A DNA stretch of 64,000 bases from Dipteris shenzhenensis (GCA_047967505.1 CM106538.1); one strand, 5' to 3'; positions 14,348-26,292 are shown, counted from the stretch's first letter. The notes: generated from the sequence alone by a model not told the origin. Translations and numbers: made by a program.

Positions 14348-14745
14348 ATGGCATCCTCTTCCATGTCTGAAAAGGAGTTTTCCAACATTAAAAAGTTTGA
14401 TGGGACAAACTTTTCGTTGTGGAAAGAACAAATAAGGGATGTGCTTATTCAAAAGAAGCAGATTAAACCCTTGGTAGGGATTGAAGCTAAGCCTGCAAAT
14501 ATGTCAGAGGATGATTCGAATGAGTTGGATGCATTAGCAAAGTCTACTATTAGACTTCATCTTGCAGAGTCAGTTTATTTCATAGTAGTAAATGAGTAGA
14601 CTATGGAAGATTTATGGAAGAAACTGTGTGCCACTTATGAGAAGGAAACTGCCTCTAATAAAGTTTACCTCATGAAGAGGTTGTTTGAGCTGCAGATGAA
14701 GGAGGATGCGTCAATTTTACAAGCAAAAACCTATGAGCAGGTTTA
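14348..14745 (+). pseudogene. gag: Copia-A gag, N-terminal part
   Basis: The ATG at 14348 follows the leader and opens a copia GAG that begins MASSSMSEKEF. It contains the FDGTNFSLWKEQIRDVL segment typical of copia GAG N-termini, where the Trp is conserved. The frame hits a TAG at 14597-14599 after NE, but sense continues past it (TMEDLWKKL, then KVYLMKRLFELQMKED) up to about 14745, where unrelated AT-rich DNA begins. GAG forms the cytoplasmic particle. This copy cannot make it because of the stop and the interruption. An earlier in-frame ATG at 14324 gives no recognisable extra domain. Confidence 0.8.
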
Positions 14746-15690
14746 TCCAAGCGTGTTTTTCAAGAGATTTAAAAAATAGTATTTCTTTAGGAAACATGGT
14801 ATTTTCACTTTTATTTTATACAGACTAGTCACTCATTCATTTTTACATAACATAAATCTTCTTATTCATAGACATCCATTTGTACCCTTGTTATTACCTT
14901 AAAAAAGTGTTGAAAAATAATTCCTTTAAGATCACTCTCAATGTAATAATATTATACATAAATAATTACTTATTAAACACATTTATATCATATGGCAATA
15001 TCTTTTTTATAGTATTAATAACAAGATATTTATGGACATGTTTTTAAAGAAGTTTAAATTACTATAAACAAGTATTAACTTGGGCTTAAATATCAATTTC
15101 ATAAAATACATGTAATATTTAATACTATATATGCAATATTTTCCAAAATATAACCACATAGATGTCCTCAAATGGGGTTTTCCGATCAATTTGAGTGGCT
15201 GAATGACTATATTTGGACATTGGATGTGAAAGTTATGTCACTTTTAAAAGTGCTGTCCAAGGTAGTTTCGCCAACGAAACTACCTTGGAAGACTACTTCA
15301 AAGGGGTTTCGTTGGTGAAACTACCTTGATGGCTTGCTTCAATGACTTTTATTTAGAGAAGCCCTTTCATGAAGATAGGTTGAGAGAGATTTTTGAATGT
15401 CACCCCCTATTAAGTAAAAGTTGTAAGAAGGATCATAAGGGAATTTTCATGGAGAAGTCTACTCTACATGTGGGTTTCTTCAAAAGCCATCTCATTCTGT
15501 TCTCACCATTCCCAAAGATTCACGTAAAGATTCGTGTATAAAATAGGTATTGCTATAATACTTTGCATATTTCTAAGTGAAACTATGTTTACTTTCGATC
15601 CCTTTTTGCCATATTTTTGCAGAGTTGGAAGCTTTTTTTTTCCTTCGCTCGGAGGCTCAGAAGATTTTGCTCAAAAAATGCTCGTCCCCC
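14746..15690. other. AT-rich insertion inside Copia-A gag, with a hairpin
   Basis: Homology to GAG stops near 14745 and resumes near 15690 with QMKEGVSIASHLNEF. The inserted DNA is AT-rich and unlike the element around it. It contains a perfect hairpin: CCAAGGTAGTTTCG at 15257-15270, a 4-base loop, and its complement at 15275-15288. A further partial copy (GGTGAAACTACCTTG) follows near 15315. I found no target duplication or coding capacity, so the origin is open. It could be a small DNA transposon or recombination between two gag copies, since the residues QMKE..SI appear on both sides. Confidence 0.6.
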
Positions 15691-16559
15691 AGATGAAGGA
15701 AGGGGTCTCCATTGCTTCTCACTTGAATGAATTCAATATTATTTTTAGCCAGCTTCAGGCTCAGAAGATGAATTTTGATGTGGAGACTAAGGTAATATTT
15801 CTCTTATGTTCATTGCCATCCTCATGGGATACCTTCCGTATAGCTGTTAGTAACTCTGCACCTAGTGGAGTACTAAAATTTGATGATGTTGTGGATAGCT
15901 TGTTGGCCGAGGAGATAAGACGGAAGTCTATGGATGGCAACAAGCAGGATGCAGCCTTAAATGTGCAAAGGGGAAGATCACAGTTCAGGGGGAAGTGCCA
16001 AGAAAGAGGGAAGTCACGTAGCAAATCCAGGGCACGGAACATTGAGTGTTACCACTATGGCAAGAAGGGCCATATGAAAAAGGATTTCTACAAGCTAAAA
16101 AGAGAGCAAAAGGATAAGAAAAAGAATGCAAATTGGGGTGCAAATCAAAAGGAAGAGAGTCCAAGGGAGGACAAAGGAAAAGTGAAGATCGAGGAGATCA
16201 ATGCAGTCACACATGATAGTGACAATGACGTTCTCTTCATGTCTAGTTTATCTGCAGAGTTGCTTACCACTTCAGATGATGCATATTCCCAGGATTGGAT
16301 TTTGGATTCTGGTGCTTCATTCCATGTTACTCCCCATAGGGAATGGTTCTCCACTTATGACAGTGGAAAGACAGGTTGTGTGCATCTTGGAAATGACTAT
16401 GCATGTGACATAGTGGGAGCAGGTGACATAAAGTTTTTTTTTGCAAATGGGTCTGCATTTGTTTTGAAACATGTGAGACATGTGCCTAAGCTGACCAAGA
16501 GTCTTATTTCAGTGGGTCAACTAGATGATGCTGGTTTTCACACCACTTTTGGCTTTTAG
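15691..16559 (+). pseudogene. Copia-A gag C-terminus and protease
   Basis: The frame opens with GAG residues (SIASHLNEFNIIFSQL, then FLLCSLPSSWDTF). A basic stretch and a degenerate zinc knuckle follow: CYHYGKKGHMKKDF, where the second and third Cys of the usual C-C-H-C are Tyr and Phe. The retropepsin-like protease follows, with the active-site motif ILDSGASFHVT (DSGA, intact), and ends with LTKSLISVGQLDDAG. A TAG ends the frame at 16557-16559. The protease would cut the polyprotein inside the particle. The damaged knuckle and stop mark this copy as non-functional. Confidence 0.85.
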
Positions 16560-16583
16560 AGTTGGAAAATTAAGAAGGGCTCT

Positions 16584-17549
16584 ATGCTTTTGGCCAGGGG
16601 TGCCAAGTGTGGGACTTTGTATCCCTTATATGTATCAGGGGTATTTGATCATGTTGTTGCAATAATCGAGCAGCCAAGCACTTCTTTGTGGCATTGCAGG
16701 TTGGGGCACATGAGCCAGAATGGAATGAAACTCTTATGCTGTTTGGGTTATGTACCGCATTTGAGTTTCTCTGATTTTGAATTTTGTGAGCATTGTCTCT
16801 ATGGGAAGCAGACTAAATCAGCCCATAAAAGAAGGGGAAAGAAAGAGTTTGAAAAGCTTGATTTGGTGCATTCAGACGTATGTGTTCCCATGCCTACACA
16901 ATCATTAGGCGGGGATGAATACTATGTGACATTCATTGATGATGCAACTAGGAAAGTGTGGGCTTATGCTATAGCTCGGAAGAGTGATATTTTAGAAATG
17001 GCTGGCCTTGGTTGAGAATCAGTCAGGTAGAACGCTTAAATGCCTATGGGCTGACAATGGTGGAGAGTATCTCTCTCATGACTTTCAGCATTTCTGTGAT
17101 ACACGTGGGATTAAGAGGGAGCTCACATCCCCTCGTACTCCAGAGCAAAATCGAGTTGCAGAAAAGATGAACCATACCATTCAAGAAAGGTTGCAATGCA
17201 TGCTTTCCAATGCAAGTCTTTCTGGTGGTTTTTGGGCTGAGGTAATGAAGACTGCAGTGCATGTGATCAATAGATCACCTAGTAAGAGTTCGGATGGTGG
17301 TATTCCTGAAGAGGCATGGAGTGGCAAGAAGCCCTCTTACTCTCATTTGTGTATATTTGGGTGTGAGGCATATGCACATGTGCCAAAAGAGCTTTGAAAG
17401 AAGCTAGATCCTAAGTCTAGGAAATGCATCTTTTTGGGTTATGGTGAAAGTGGAGAGATGGGCTATCGTCTCTGGGATCTAGAAGCAAAGAAGATCATAC
17501 GCAGCCATGATGTAGTCTTCAATGAGAAGAAGATGCATAAGGCACCATG
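16584..17549 (+). pseudogene. Copia-A integrase
   Basis: The pre-integrase segment (WHCRLGHMSQNGM, then FCEHCLYGKQ) gives the His/Cys zinc site. The catalytic core shows LVHSDVCVPM (first Asp), LWADNGGEYL (second Asp) and TPEQNRVAEKMN (Glu), so the D-D-E triad is still readable. The frame shifts near 17000, and a TGA at 17395-17397 interrupts it after VPKEL. Sense resumes with KKLDPKSRKCIFLGY up to about 17549. The enzyme would insert the cDNA into chromosomes. As read it is broken in at least two places. Confidence 0.87.
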
Positions 17550-19262
17550 AGGGATGTGGAAATGAGGAGAATCACTTTCCAGGATGTGAATCCACCTGCA
17601 TACGTTGATAGAAAGCAAGCTGTCCATGCACCAAATGTGCAAGAAATGGTACCACCAAGTACTCCCACAGGTATACAATCAAGGGTTGATGATGGATCAT
17701 CTATTGGTGGAAATGATGAGTCAAATGTGGCTGATATCCAGGTGGGACAGCAAGTTGAAATGCCCTTGAGAAGATCTTCTAGAGTGTCTAGACCGCCTGA
17801 TAAGTTTATTCTAGGGGTAGACTATGTGATGCTTACTAATTGCGGGGAGCCTTCTTGCTACAAAGAGGCTATGATGCGCGAGGATCAACGCAAGTGGGAG
17901 TATGCTATGCAATCAAAGATGAGTTCACTTATGAAGAATAAGAATTGGGACTTGGTTTCTTTGCCACATGGAAAGAAAGCATTGCCATGTAAATGGGTCT
18001 ACAAGATGAAGGTCACAGGTGATGACGTGCCTAGGTACAAGGCCCGTTTGGTTGCTAAAGGGTTCAAGCAAGAAGGGTGTGGACTTCGATGAGATATTCT
18101 CTCCGGTTGTGAAGATGACCACACTTAGATGCATGCTTGGACTAGTGGCAGTAGAGGATATGGAGCTTATGCAGATGGATGTCAAGACAGCTTTCTTGCA
18201 TGGGGATTTGCATGAGGAAATTTACATGGTGCATGCGGAAGGCTTTGAAGAAAAGGGCAAAGAGCATTTAGTTTGCAAGCTAAAGAAGAGTCTCTATGGT
18301 CTTAAGCAAGCGCCTAGAGAATGGTATCAGAAGTTTGATGCTTTCATTCAGTCCCAGGGTTTTAGAAGGAGTGAAATTGATCATTGCCTCTACACTAAAA
18401 GGGCTAAGGATAATAGCCTGATAATCTTGGCACTACATGTGGATGATATGCTATTGGCTAGCAAGAATACTTACGAGCTAGATGCATTAAAGGCCAAGTT
18501 GCATGAGGCCTTTGATATGAAGGATTTGGGATTTGCAAGTCATATTCTTGGTATGCACATCACGCGTGATCGGAGTAGGAAACTCCTTTGGCTTTCACAA
18601 AAAGAGTATGTTACAAAAGTATTGCACCATTTCAATATGGAGGGGGGGAAGGCAATGAGTACTCCATTGCCTCCATATGTGAAACTGAGTCATACAGATA
18701 GTCCCAAATCAGATGAGGAGAGGGCCATGATGGCCAAGGTTCCTTATGCATCAGCAATTGGGAGTCTTATGTATGCTATGATAGCTACTAGACCAGACAT
18801 TGCATTTGCAGTGGGAGTTGTTAGCCGGTATATGGCTAATCCAGGAAAGAGGCATTGGGAGCCAGCTAAGTGCATCATGAGGTACATGAAGGGTACCAAG
18901 GAGATGTGCATCTGCTTTGGTAGAGGAGACATGCGTGTACTTGGGTACAAACTATGCAGGGCATGTGGATAGTAGGAGATCCACTTCTGGTTATGTGTTC
19001 ACCTTTGCAGGTGGTGCAGTGTCGTGGATGTCTCGTGCACAGAAGTGCGTTGCTTTGTCTACCACAGAGGCCGAGTATGTTGCAGCCATAGAGGGTCGCA
19101 AGGAGGCTATATGGCTTGATCGGCTAGTGGGAGATTTGGGGATTCATACTTGAGGACAAGCGCATAGAGCTTGTCAAGGTTCATACAGATGATAACCCTG
19201 CCGATATGCTGACGAAGAGTCTACCTAGTCAGCGGTTTGAGTATTGTCATGTATTGATGGGC
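17547..19262 (+). pseudogene. Copia-A reverse transcriptase and RNase H
   Basis: Conserved copia blocks are in order: PCKWVYKMKVTGDD and KARLVAKGFKQEG, a frameshift near 18075, then MDVKTAFLHGDLHEEIYM, KSLYGLKQAPREWYQ and the polymerase motif LHVDDMLLAS (Asp-Asp kept). Next come GSLMYAMIATRPDIAFAVG and the RNase H part, SGYVFTFAGGAVSWMS and STTEAEYVAA. There is another frameshift near 18950. A deletion after LVGDLGIHT joins to KVHTDDNPADMLTKSLP, the usual C-terminal end, before the stop near 19270. The RNA-dependent polymerase would make cDNA. This copy is dead. The same family reappears at 54767-55985. Confidence 0.9.
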
Positions 19263-19310
19263 ATTGGATAGTATGCTCACTAGTTGTTCTCCCTTAAAGG
19301 CACATTGTCC

Positions 19311-19324
19311 TTTAAGTGGGAGGT
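19311..19324 (+). other. Polypurine tract of Copia-A
   Basis: TTTAAGTGGGAGGT directly precedes the 3' LTR, matching the purine-rich plus-strand primer expected there. Confidence 0.85.
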
Positions 19325-19475
19325 TGTGGGGGTTAAAGGTCACTGTGCCTTTACCCAAGTTATGTAAAAAGAATGAAAAAGAATATTAGGGTGGTTCTGC
19401 ATCCACCAAAACTTGTGTGGCTCTCTGTCTCTCTCTCTCCTTCTTCCGTTCTTGCTTCCGTTGAGAGCACTCTCA
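19325..19475 (+). repeat. Copia-A 3' LTR (shortened)
   Basis: The LTR is 151 bp from TGTGGGGGTTAAAGG to GAGAGCACTCTCA. Compared with the 5' copies it lacks 20 bases between GTTATGTA and the AATGAAAAAG run, which removes the TATATAA box. CTAAT and satellite sequence follow immediately. Confidence 0.92.
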
Positions 19476-21683
19476 CTAATAAGAGATTGGCACCATTGCC
19501 ATTCTCCACTTGTACAGATAATTACCCTAATATTCTAGGAGGGGTATTCCAAGGATCATAGGGGTATTCCACATGTGAGATTGGCACCACTGCCATTCTC
19601 CACTGGTGACATTCTCCACTGGTGGCATTCTCCACAGAGATTGACACAATTCCATATGATCTCTACACAGTGGAGACTGTGATCACTACATGGAAGAATG
19701 CACATGTGATTTTAGGCTTCTCAATGCCATTTTCTAGGGCCTAATAAGAGATTGGCACCACTGCCATTCTCCACTTGTACAAATGTTTACCGTACTATTC
19801 TAGGAGGGGTATTCTAGTGATCATAGGAGAGTGGTGTTCGATTCCATTCCACATGTGAGTTTGATGATCTCAGTGTCATTATGTAGTTGCCAGCATGAGA
19901 TTGGCATCACTGCCATTCTCCACTAGTGGTAATCTAGAAAAACCAAACCTGTAGATTGACATTCCACTAATTTTATTAGATGCACTAGGATAATGGCAAA
20001 AGTTTCAATGCACATGTGAGTTTGATGATCTCAGTGTCATTATGTAGTTGCCAACATGAGATTGGCATCACTGCCATTCTCCACTAGTGGTAGTGCCAAT
20101 GCACATGTGAGTTTAGGATTCCTTGTGCATGTTTTTAGGTCATGGTATGAGATTGGCACCACTGCCATTCTCCATAGATATTGACACAATTCCATATGAT
20201 ATCTACACAGCGGAGATGGTGATCACTACATAGAAGAATGCACATGTGAGTTTAGGCTTCTCCACTAGTGGTAATCTAGACAAACTAAACCTATAGATTC
20301 ACATTCCACTAATTTTATTGGCTGCATATGTGAGTTTAGGCTTCACAGTGCCATTTTCTAGGGCCTAATAAGAGATTGGCACCACTGGCATTTTCCGCTT
20401 GTACAAATGTTTACCCTAATATTCTAGGAGGGGTATTCCAAGGATCATAGGAGAATGGTGCCCGATTCCAATCCACATGTGAGTTTGAGGATCTCAGTGT
20501 CATTATGTAGTTGCCTGCATGAGATTGGCATCACTTCAATTCTCCACTGGTGGCAGTCTAGATAAACTAAAATTGTAGACTGACATTCCACACATTTTAT
20601 TGGCTGCAATAGTATAATGGCAAAAGTGCCAATGCAGATGTGAGTTTAGGATTCCTTGTGCCATTTTTAAGGTCTTGGTATGAGATTGGCACCACTGCCA
20701 TTCTCCACTGGTGGCATTCTCCACAAAGATTGACACAAATCCATTCTCAAGTGGTGCCAATCTCTTATTAGGCCCTAGAAAATGGCATTGAGAAGCATGC
20801 ACATGTGACTTTAGGCTTCTCAATGCCATTTTCTAGGGCCTAATAATAGCTTGGCACCTTGCCATTCTCCACTTGTACAAATGTTTACCCTACTATTCTA
20901 GGTGGGGTATTCTAGTGATCATAGGAGAATGGTGTACGATTCCAATCCACATGTGAGTTTGTTGATCGTAGTGTCATTATGTAGGTGCCTGCATGAGATT
21001 GGCATCACTGCCATTCTCCACTAGTGGTAATCTAGACAAACTAGACCTATAGATTGACATTCCACTAATTTTATTGGTTGCAGTAGGATAATGGCAAAAG
21101 TGCCAATGCTCATGTGAGTTTAGGATTCCTTGTGCATGTTTTAGAGAATGGCACCACTGCCATTCTCCACCTGTGGAACATAGAAGAATGGAATGTGAGT
21201 TTAGGCTTCTCAGTGCCATTTTCTAGGGCCCAATAAGAGATTGGCACCACTACCATTCTCCCTCAGTATAGTTGTTTACCCTAATATTATAGGAGGGGTA
21301 TTCCAGTGATCATAGGAGAATGGTGCTAGGTTCCAATACACATGTGAGTTTGGGGATCTAAGTTCCATTATGTAGATCCCAATGGAAATCTACACAAACT
21401 CAACATGTAGATTGACATTCCACTAATTTTATTGGCTGTAGCAGGATAATGGTCAAAGTGCAAATGCACATGTGAGTTTAGGATTCCTTGTGCATGTTTT
21501 CAGGTCATGGTATGAGATTAGCACCACTGCCATTCTCCCCACTGGTGGCATTCTCTACAGAGATTGACACAATTCCATATGATCCATACATAGCAGAGAC
21601 AGTGATCACTACATAGAAGAATGCACATTACCACTAGTAGAGAATGGCAGTAGGATAATGGCAAAAGTGCTAGAGTTTAGGCT
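19476..21683. repeat. Satellite block between the two copia elements
   Basis: The same modules as in the left array are present. This block matches 29431-31367 along its whole length, with a shift of 9933-9949 bases. Allowing for the inserted Copia-B, this implies two adjacent higher-order units of about 2.2 kb before insertion. Minus-strand open frames at 20536-20829 and 20977-21219 are repeat artefacts. I see no gene. Confidence 0.9.
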
Positions 21684-21940
21684 TGACAAAATATGAAGAG
21701 GGGAGAGGAGAAGAGTGGAGATGAGGAGAGAGGGCACAGCTAGAGAGCACACCACAAATGACTAACTGTACACTAGATTTAGTTGAAAAAATAGAATATA
21801 TACAAACCCTTTTAGGGTTAGGGTTAGGGGATCTAACCCTTTCCTTTATAGCACTCTATAAGGTTAGTGCTATGCACATATGATCACGTGATGGTGCTAT
21901 GCACACATGATCACATGATGTTTAGCATGAACTCTCAACA
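21684..21940 (-). repeat. Copia-B 3' LTR
   Basis: The LTR is 257 bp. On the element strand it runs TGTTGAGAGTT to ATTTTGTCA. It contains the plant-telomere-like string AGGGTTAGGGTTAGGGG, a TATA box (TATAAAGG, element strand, 21843-21850) and a 27-bp tandem pair with a G-box (21867-21920). Confidence 0.95.
21867..21920. promoter_or_regulatory. Tandem 27-bp U3 repeats with G-box in the Copia-B LTR
   Basis: Two 27-bp copies sit side by side (21867-21893 and 21894-21920). The first reads ...ATGATCACGTGATG and contains CACGTG, the plant G-box. The second has CACATG at that place. They lie upstream of the TATAAAGG box in element orientation. The equivalent set in the 5' LTR is at 29324-29377, with TATA at 29300-29307. 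A transcription-factor role (bZIP/bHLH) is inferred from the motif. Confidence 0.55.
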
Positions 21941-21955
21941 CCTTCCCTCAAGATC
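21941..21955 (-). other. Polypurine tract of Copia-B
   Basis: On the element strand GATCTTGAGGGAAGG abuts the 3' LTR start TGTTGAGAG, as expected for the plus-strand primer. Confidence 0.85.
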
Positions 21956-22028
21956 AACATCATGAAGTAGGCCTTCCGTCAAGATGATGATTCTGGGGAA
22001 TCGAAGAAGGACTGAGCATTACATTCCA

Positions 22029-22701
22029 TCACACCCCTTTAATGGGAATGTCCTTCCTCTGCATCAAACCAAGAGCTAGTTGGTGTTTCTCGAATAGCTC
22101 TTTACCGAGTGGTTTGGTAAAGATGTCTGCAACATTTTCTTTGCTATCACAATGCTGCAGTGTGATGTCACCAAGTAACGCTCTTTCTCTGATGAAGTGC
22201 TCTCTCACATCAATGTGCTTTGTCCTGGAGTGATATACTGGATTTTTGGCCAATGCTTGAGCCGATTGATTATCACAATATATTGTTGTTGGCTTTAACT
22301 CATCAAAGTAATCTGTTTCTGACAATAGTCTTCTGAGCCATATAGCCTCACATGCACCTGTAGTGAGTGCCCTATATTCTGCTTCAGTCGAAGACAAAGA
22401 AACAATTGGTTGTTTGTTTGACAACCATGATATAGCACCTTGACCGGAAAAATGCATATCCCTATGTCGATCTCCTGGTCTCATGATCTCTAGCATAGTC
22501 ACTGTCATAGTATCCATGCAACCGTGGATGACTTCCTCTGTATTCTATCCCAAACTGTCTTGTACCTCTGATGTATCTCAAGACTCTTTTGGCTGCATTC
22601 CAGTGAGACTGTTTTGGATTTGCCATAAACTGTGCTAGTGAGCTTACTGCATAACAAATATCTGGCCGTGTGATTGTCAGATATATAAGAGATCCAATGA
22701 G
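22029..22701 (-). pseudogene. Copia-B RNase H and C-terminal end
   Basis: Directly after the TAG at the end of the reverse transcriptase frame, sense continues with [14 protein letters not shown], the conserved segment between RT and RNase H. A frame break lies near 22500-22520. Then come GQGAISWLSNKQPIVSLS and STEAEYRALTTGACEAIWL, TIYCDNQSAQALAKNP (catalytic Asp), HIDVREHFIRE and DIFTKPLGKELFEKH, the usual copia RNase H C-terminal segments. The stop is at about 22029. RNase H would remove the RNA strand of the hybrid during cDNA synthesis. Confidence 0.88.
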
Positions 22702-24537
22702 CTACCTGTAGTATCTGTCATTGACTATAGGCTTTTCTGAATCTTTAGTAAGTTTCAAACTCTGCTCCATGGAAGTGGCTGCAATCTTGCAATTTGCCAT
22801 ATGAAACTTCTTCAGGAGACCGTCAACATACTTGAGCTGACTCATAAATGTGCTATCTGAATCTTTCCAAAACTCAATTCCAAGACAATAGTGCATAAGT
22901 CCAAGATCTTTCATGTCAAACTCTACAGATAAGTCTTGTTTTAGTTTTCTGATGAAGCTATCCTTGCTTCCTGTCACAATCAGATCATCTACGTACAAGA
23001 GTGCAATAGTAATTTCTTCCCCTTGAACTTTGTAGTAGAGAGTATGATCTGCATTGGACTTCATGTATCCCAGATCAACAAAAGACTTGTCAATTCTGCT
23101 GTACCAACTTCTGGGTGCTTGCTTTAAGCCGTAGAGACTTTTCTTAAGATGGCAAACCTTGTTCTCTTTTCCTGGTTCAACATAACCTGCTAGTTTTTGC
23201 ATGTAGACTTCCTCGTCTAGATAACCATTGAGAAATGCATTCTTGACATCGAGCTGATACACATTCCATTTGCTGAGTGTCGCTAGTGATATCAAGAACC
23301 GTATGGAATCCATCTTTGCTACTGGAGCATAAGTCTCATCATAGTCTTGACCATATTGTTGTGCAAATCCTTTTGCAACTAATCTGGCTTCATATCTTTG
23401 AATACTGCCATCTGGATTGTACTTCACTTTGTATACCCATTTGTTGGCTATGGCCGCCTTTCCTGGTGGAAGTTCGCATAATTCCCAAGTGTTATTTTTA
23501 TACAAAGCATCCATTTCTTCATTCATAGCAGTTTGCCATTCTGGCTTATCTACTGCGTCTTTGAAGTACACTAGCTCTTCTGTAGCCATGATGGTAGTCA
23601 TAAGAGCATAGTTGGTGGTTTCCACCTGAATTGCTTTGCCTTTCTGAGCATATGTTAATATGACTGGTGGTCTGCTTTCCCTAGTAGACCGTCTGAGTTG
23701 TTGTGGTGCTGCTTGGGGTGTTGCTGGCAATTCTTGCTCTTCTTCATCAACCTGTTCTGTAGATGACTGTGAAGTCGATGCTTCTATCTCCTGTGTAGGT
23801 GAGGTTTTCCATTCTGATTCCTCATCGAAGATTACATCTCTAGAGATAATGACTTTGCGGATGATGGGATCATACAATTTGTATGCTTTGCTTTCTTCAC
23901 TGTAGCCAACCATGATGCATTTGCGTGACTTCGCATCCAATTTCCTACGATGATCATCATGTATGTGGGCATATGCTATGCAACCAAATATGCAGAGATG
24001 CCCAATGCATGGCTTGTGTCTAGTGAATGCTTCATAAGGAGTCATACCTTGTATTGGTTCGGTAGGAAGCCGATTAAGCAAATAGTTAGCTGTAGCTATT
24101 GCTTCTGCCCAATACTGATTCGGAAGATGCTTTTCACTAAGCATTGCTCTAGCACTGTCTGCTAAAGTCCCATTCTTCCTTTCAGCTCTTGCATTTTGCT
24201 GAGGAGTATCTGCACATGTGAATTGTCTTCGTATGCCGTGATTTTTGCAAAAGTTCATGAATGCTGAAGACATGTATTCACCTCCTCTATCTGATCTCAT
24301 GACCTTGATCTTTCTGCCTGTTTGGTTTTCTACCATGGCTTTGAATTCTTGAAATCTGGAAAACACTTCAGATTTTTCTTTCAGAAAGTAGACCCAACAA
24401 TATCTGCTATAGTCATCGATGAAGGTCAAGTAATAAAGTGAACCATTAATGCTGCGGGTTTGGGCATAACCCCATACATCTGTATGTATCAAATCAAGAA
24501 TACCTCGTGCACGAGAGGTACTTCTAACAAAGTTGGT
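22702..24537 (-). pseudogene. Copia-B integrase and reverse transcriptase
   Basis: The frame is continuous with the upstream GAG-protease frame through a single TGA at 24538-24540. Integrase core residues are LIHTDVWG (Asp), VMRSDRGGEYMS (Asp) and TPQQNARAERKNGT (Glu). Then LCIFGCIAYAH and the RT domain follow: NKWVYKVKYNPDGS, ARLVAKGFAQQYG, QLDVKNAFLNGYLDEEVYM, KSLYGLKQAPRSWYS and LLYVDDLIVTGS (YVDD intact). The frame ends at a TAG after NDRYYR, where relatives have Gln, which fits CAG to TAG. All catalytic residues are present, so only the two nonsense codons and the downstream frame break prevent function. Confidence 0.93.
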
Positions 24538-26292
24538 TCACTTTTGTTTGTCGAAGCAGCATGCTTCACAAACCTTTCCAAGAAACTGTAGCTTCGGAAT
24601 CCCAATTGCCATATTCTGATTCCTGAGGTCTAACAAGTACTTGAAGTTGACATGACCATATCTCTTGTGCCATTTTGCAGATAGTGGCATCTGTTGCATT
24701 TGAGCTGACATGGCATGCTTATCTGGTACTGTAGCTAGCATCCTGTATAAGCGTCCTTCCTTGACACCTTTTGCTACTAGCTTACCTCTTTTGAATTTGT
24801 CTCTGATAGTGCATTCATCACCGTCGAAGATGACTTTGTAGTTGTGTTCCATCATTTGACCTACTGACAAAAGGTTCTTGCTGAGCTTTGGAACATAGAG
24901 CACATCTTTGACTAATCCTTTTGTACCAGTGAAATTGTTCATAGGGATAACACCTGTCCCTTGAACCGGATTTGGTGTATTGTCTGCTGTGTAGATGACA
25001 TTCTTTTGAACTTCTAATGGCTTCATTTCTGTGAACCATTCCTGATGATTTGTCATATGAGATGATGCACCGTTGTCGATGTACCAAGGATCCTGTTCCA
25101 CTTGGTCGACTTGATGGTTGAAATCCTCTTTGGGATTGAAATCAGTGTCTAGGTGCATTATATCAGTCTGATGCAATTCCTCACTTGCAAGAAACATATT
25201 TCCATGTTCATTTGCAAAATGACTGTGACTAGAATGTCCACCACGATGATTTCCTCTTCCTCGGGAATTCCCTCGATTACTGCTGGATTGATCGCCTTGG
25301 TCATACTGCTTCTTGCGGCAATCTCTTTCATAGTGTCCAAACTTGTGACAGTAGTTGCACTGAATGTTTGACACATTGGTGGATGCATTCCCTCGTCCTT
25401 GGAATCTTCCTCGATTGGAATGATTTCCTCTTTGCTGATTTTGATGTTGCTGAGGATGATGATGATGCTGATGCTGATTTTGACTTTGATTTTGTTGATG
25501 ATGACCACTTTTTTGATATGATCTACCTCTGTTTCTGCCTTTGCCTCGGCTTCTATCTGAAGCTATGAAAGCCTGATCATTAGAATGACCTTTACGTGCT
25601 TGAATAGCCTCAGTCCTGAGTTCTTCACCAAGTAGAATTGACTGAAGTTCTTCCAGTGTTGGAATTTGCCGTTGGATGGCAATACTCTGGACTAGATTCT
25701 CATATCCTTCTCCTAGTCCATTCAGGATTACTTGAACCATTTCTGTGGGATTCATAGTCTCTCCTACTGCTACAAGTTGATTGTTGTAGTCTTTGATGCG
25801 GAGTATATAAGCATGACCAGTTTCATTGCTGTTGCGGAAACTCTGGTTGATTGGGTTTCTCAGGGTGAGAATCCTGGATGTGTTCTTGGACTCGTAGAGA
25901 GCTGCGAACATATCCCATGCTTCTTTTGATGTCTTAACTGTGTTGAGCTGTCCTAGCATGACATCTTGCACATTCTGCTTGATCAGGTGATAGGCATACT
26001 TGTCTTTCTTATCCCATTCTGCTTGAGCTCGGGCAATGGCAGGATCTGCTACTGGTGCGGAAACTGTTTGTGTAGATGTAGATCCCGATGTAGATCTCGT
26101 TGTTGGTGCTGTGACAATAGATGGAGTAGAGCTACTGGTGGCTGGATCGGCCAATGGTCTAGGTATAGATCCATCGACATACTCCCATTTGTCTTGAAGC
26201 ACAAGAATGGTCTCCATTCGGTATTTCCATGTACCATAATTGGAGTTGTCTAACTTAGCAGATGCCTCTAGATTGAGGTTGCTAGTCGACAT
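24538..26292 (-). pseudogene. Copia-B GAG, protease and pre-integrase
   Basis: A 584-residue frame starts at the ATG 26292-26290. It contains the GAG N-terminal segment LDNSNYGTWKYRMETIL, an extended Thr/Ser-rich insert, GAG core residues (NTVKTSKEAWDMFAALYES), a Gln/His-rich basic region, and an intact zinc knuckle CNYCHKFGHYERDC (C-C-H-C). The protease has WYIDNGASSHMT, with DNGA for the more common D[TS]GA. The pre-integrase His/Cys segment is WHKRYGHVNFKYLLDL, then CEACC. It stops at TGA where the neighbouring code suggests Arg (CGA to TGA). No separate gag stop exists, so the original element encoded one polyprotein. Confidence 0.93.

Larger units (their letters stand above)
10247..19475 (+). 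mobile_element. Copia-A: decayed Ty1/copia LTR retrotransposon
   Basis: The boundaries are the first 5' LTR copy and the 3' LTR. The 5-bp duplication CTAAT (10242-10246 and 19476-19480) restores the satellite string GGGCCTAATAAGAG when the element is removed. Order is LTR, primer site, leader, gag, protease, integrase, reverse transcriptase, RNase H, polypurine tract, LTR. That is the copia order, with integrase before reverse transcriptase. The element is dead: the 5' end is triplicated with satellite DNA, gag is interrupted by about 950 bases of foreign AT-rich sequence, and the polyprotein has several stops and frameshifts. A related fragment lies at 54450-55985. Confidence 0.92.

Noticed and set aside
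23277-26253. Plus-strand frames opposite the Copia-B polyprotein
   Set aside because: They are shadows of the well-supported minus-strand coding sequence.
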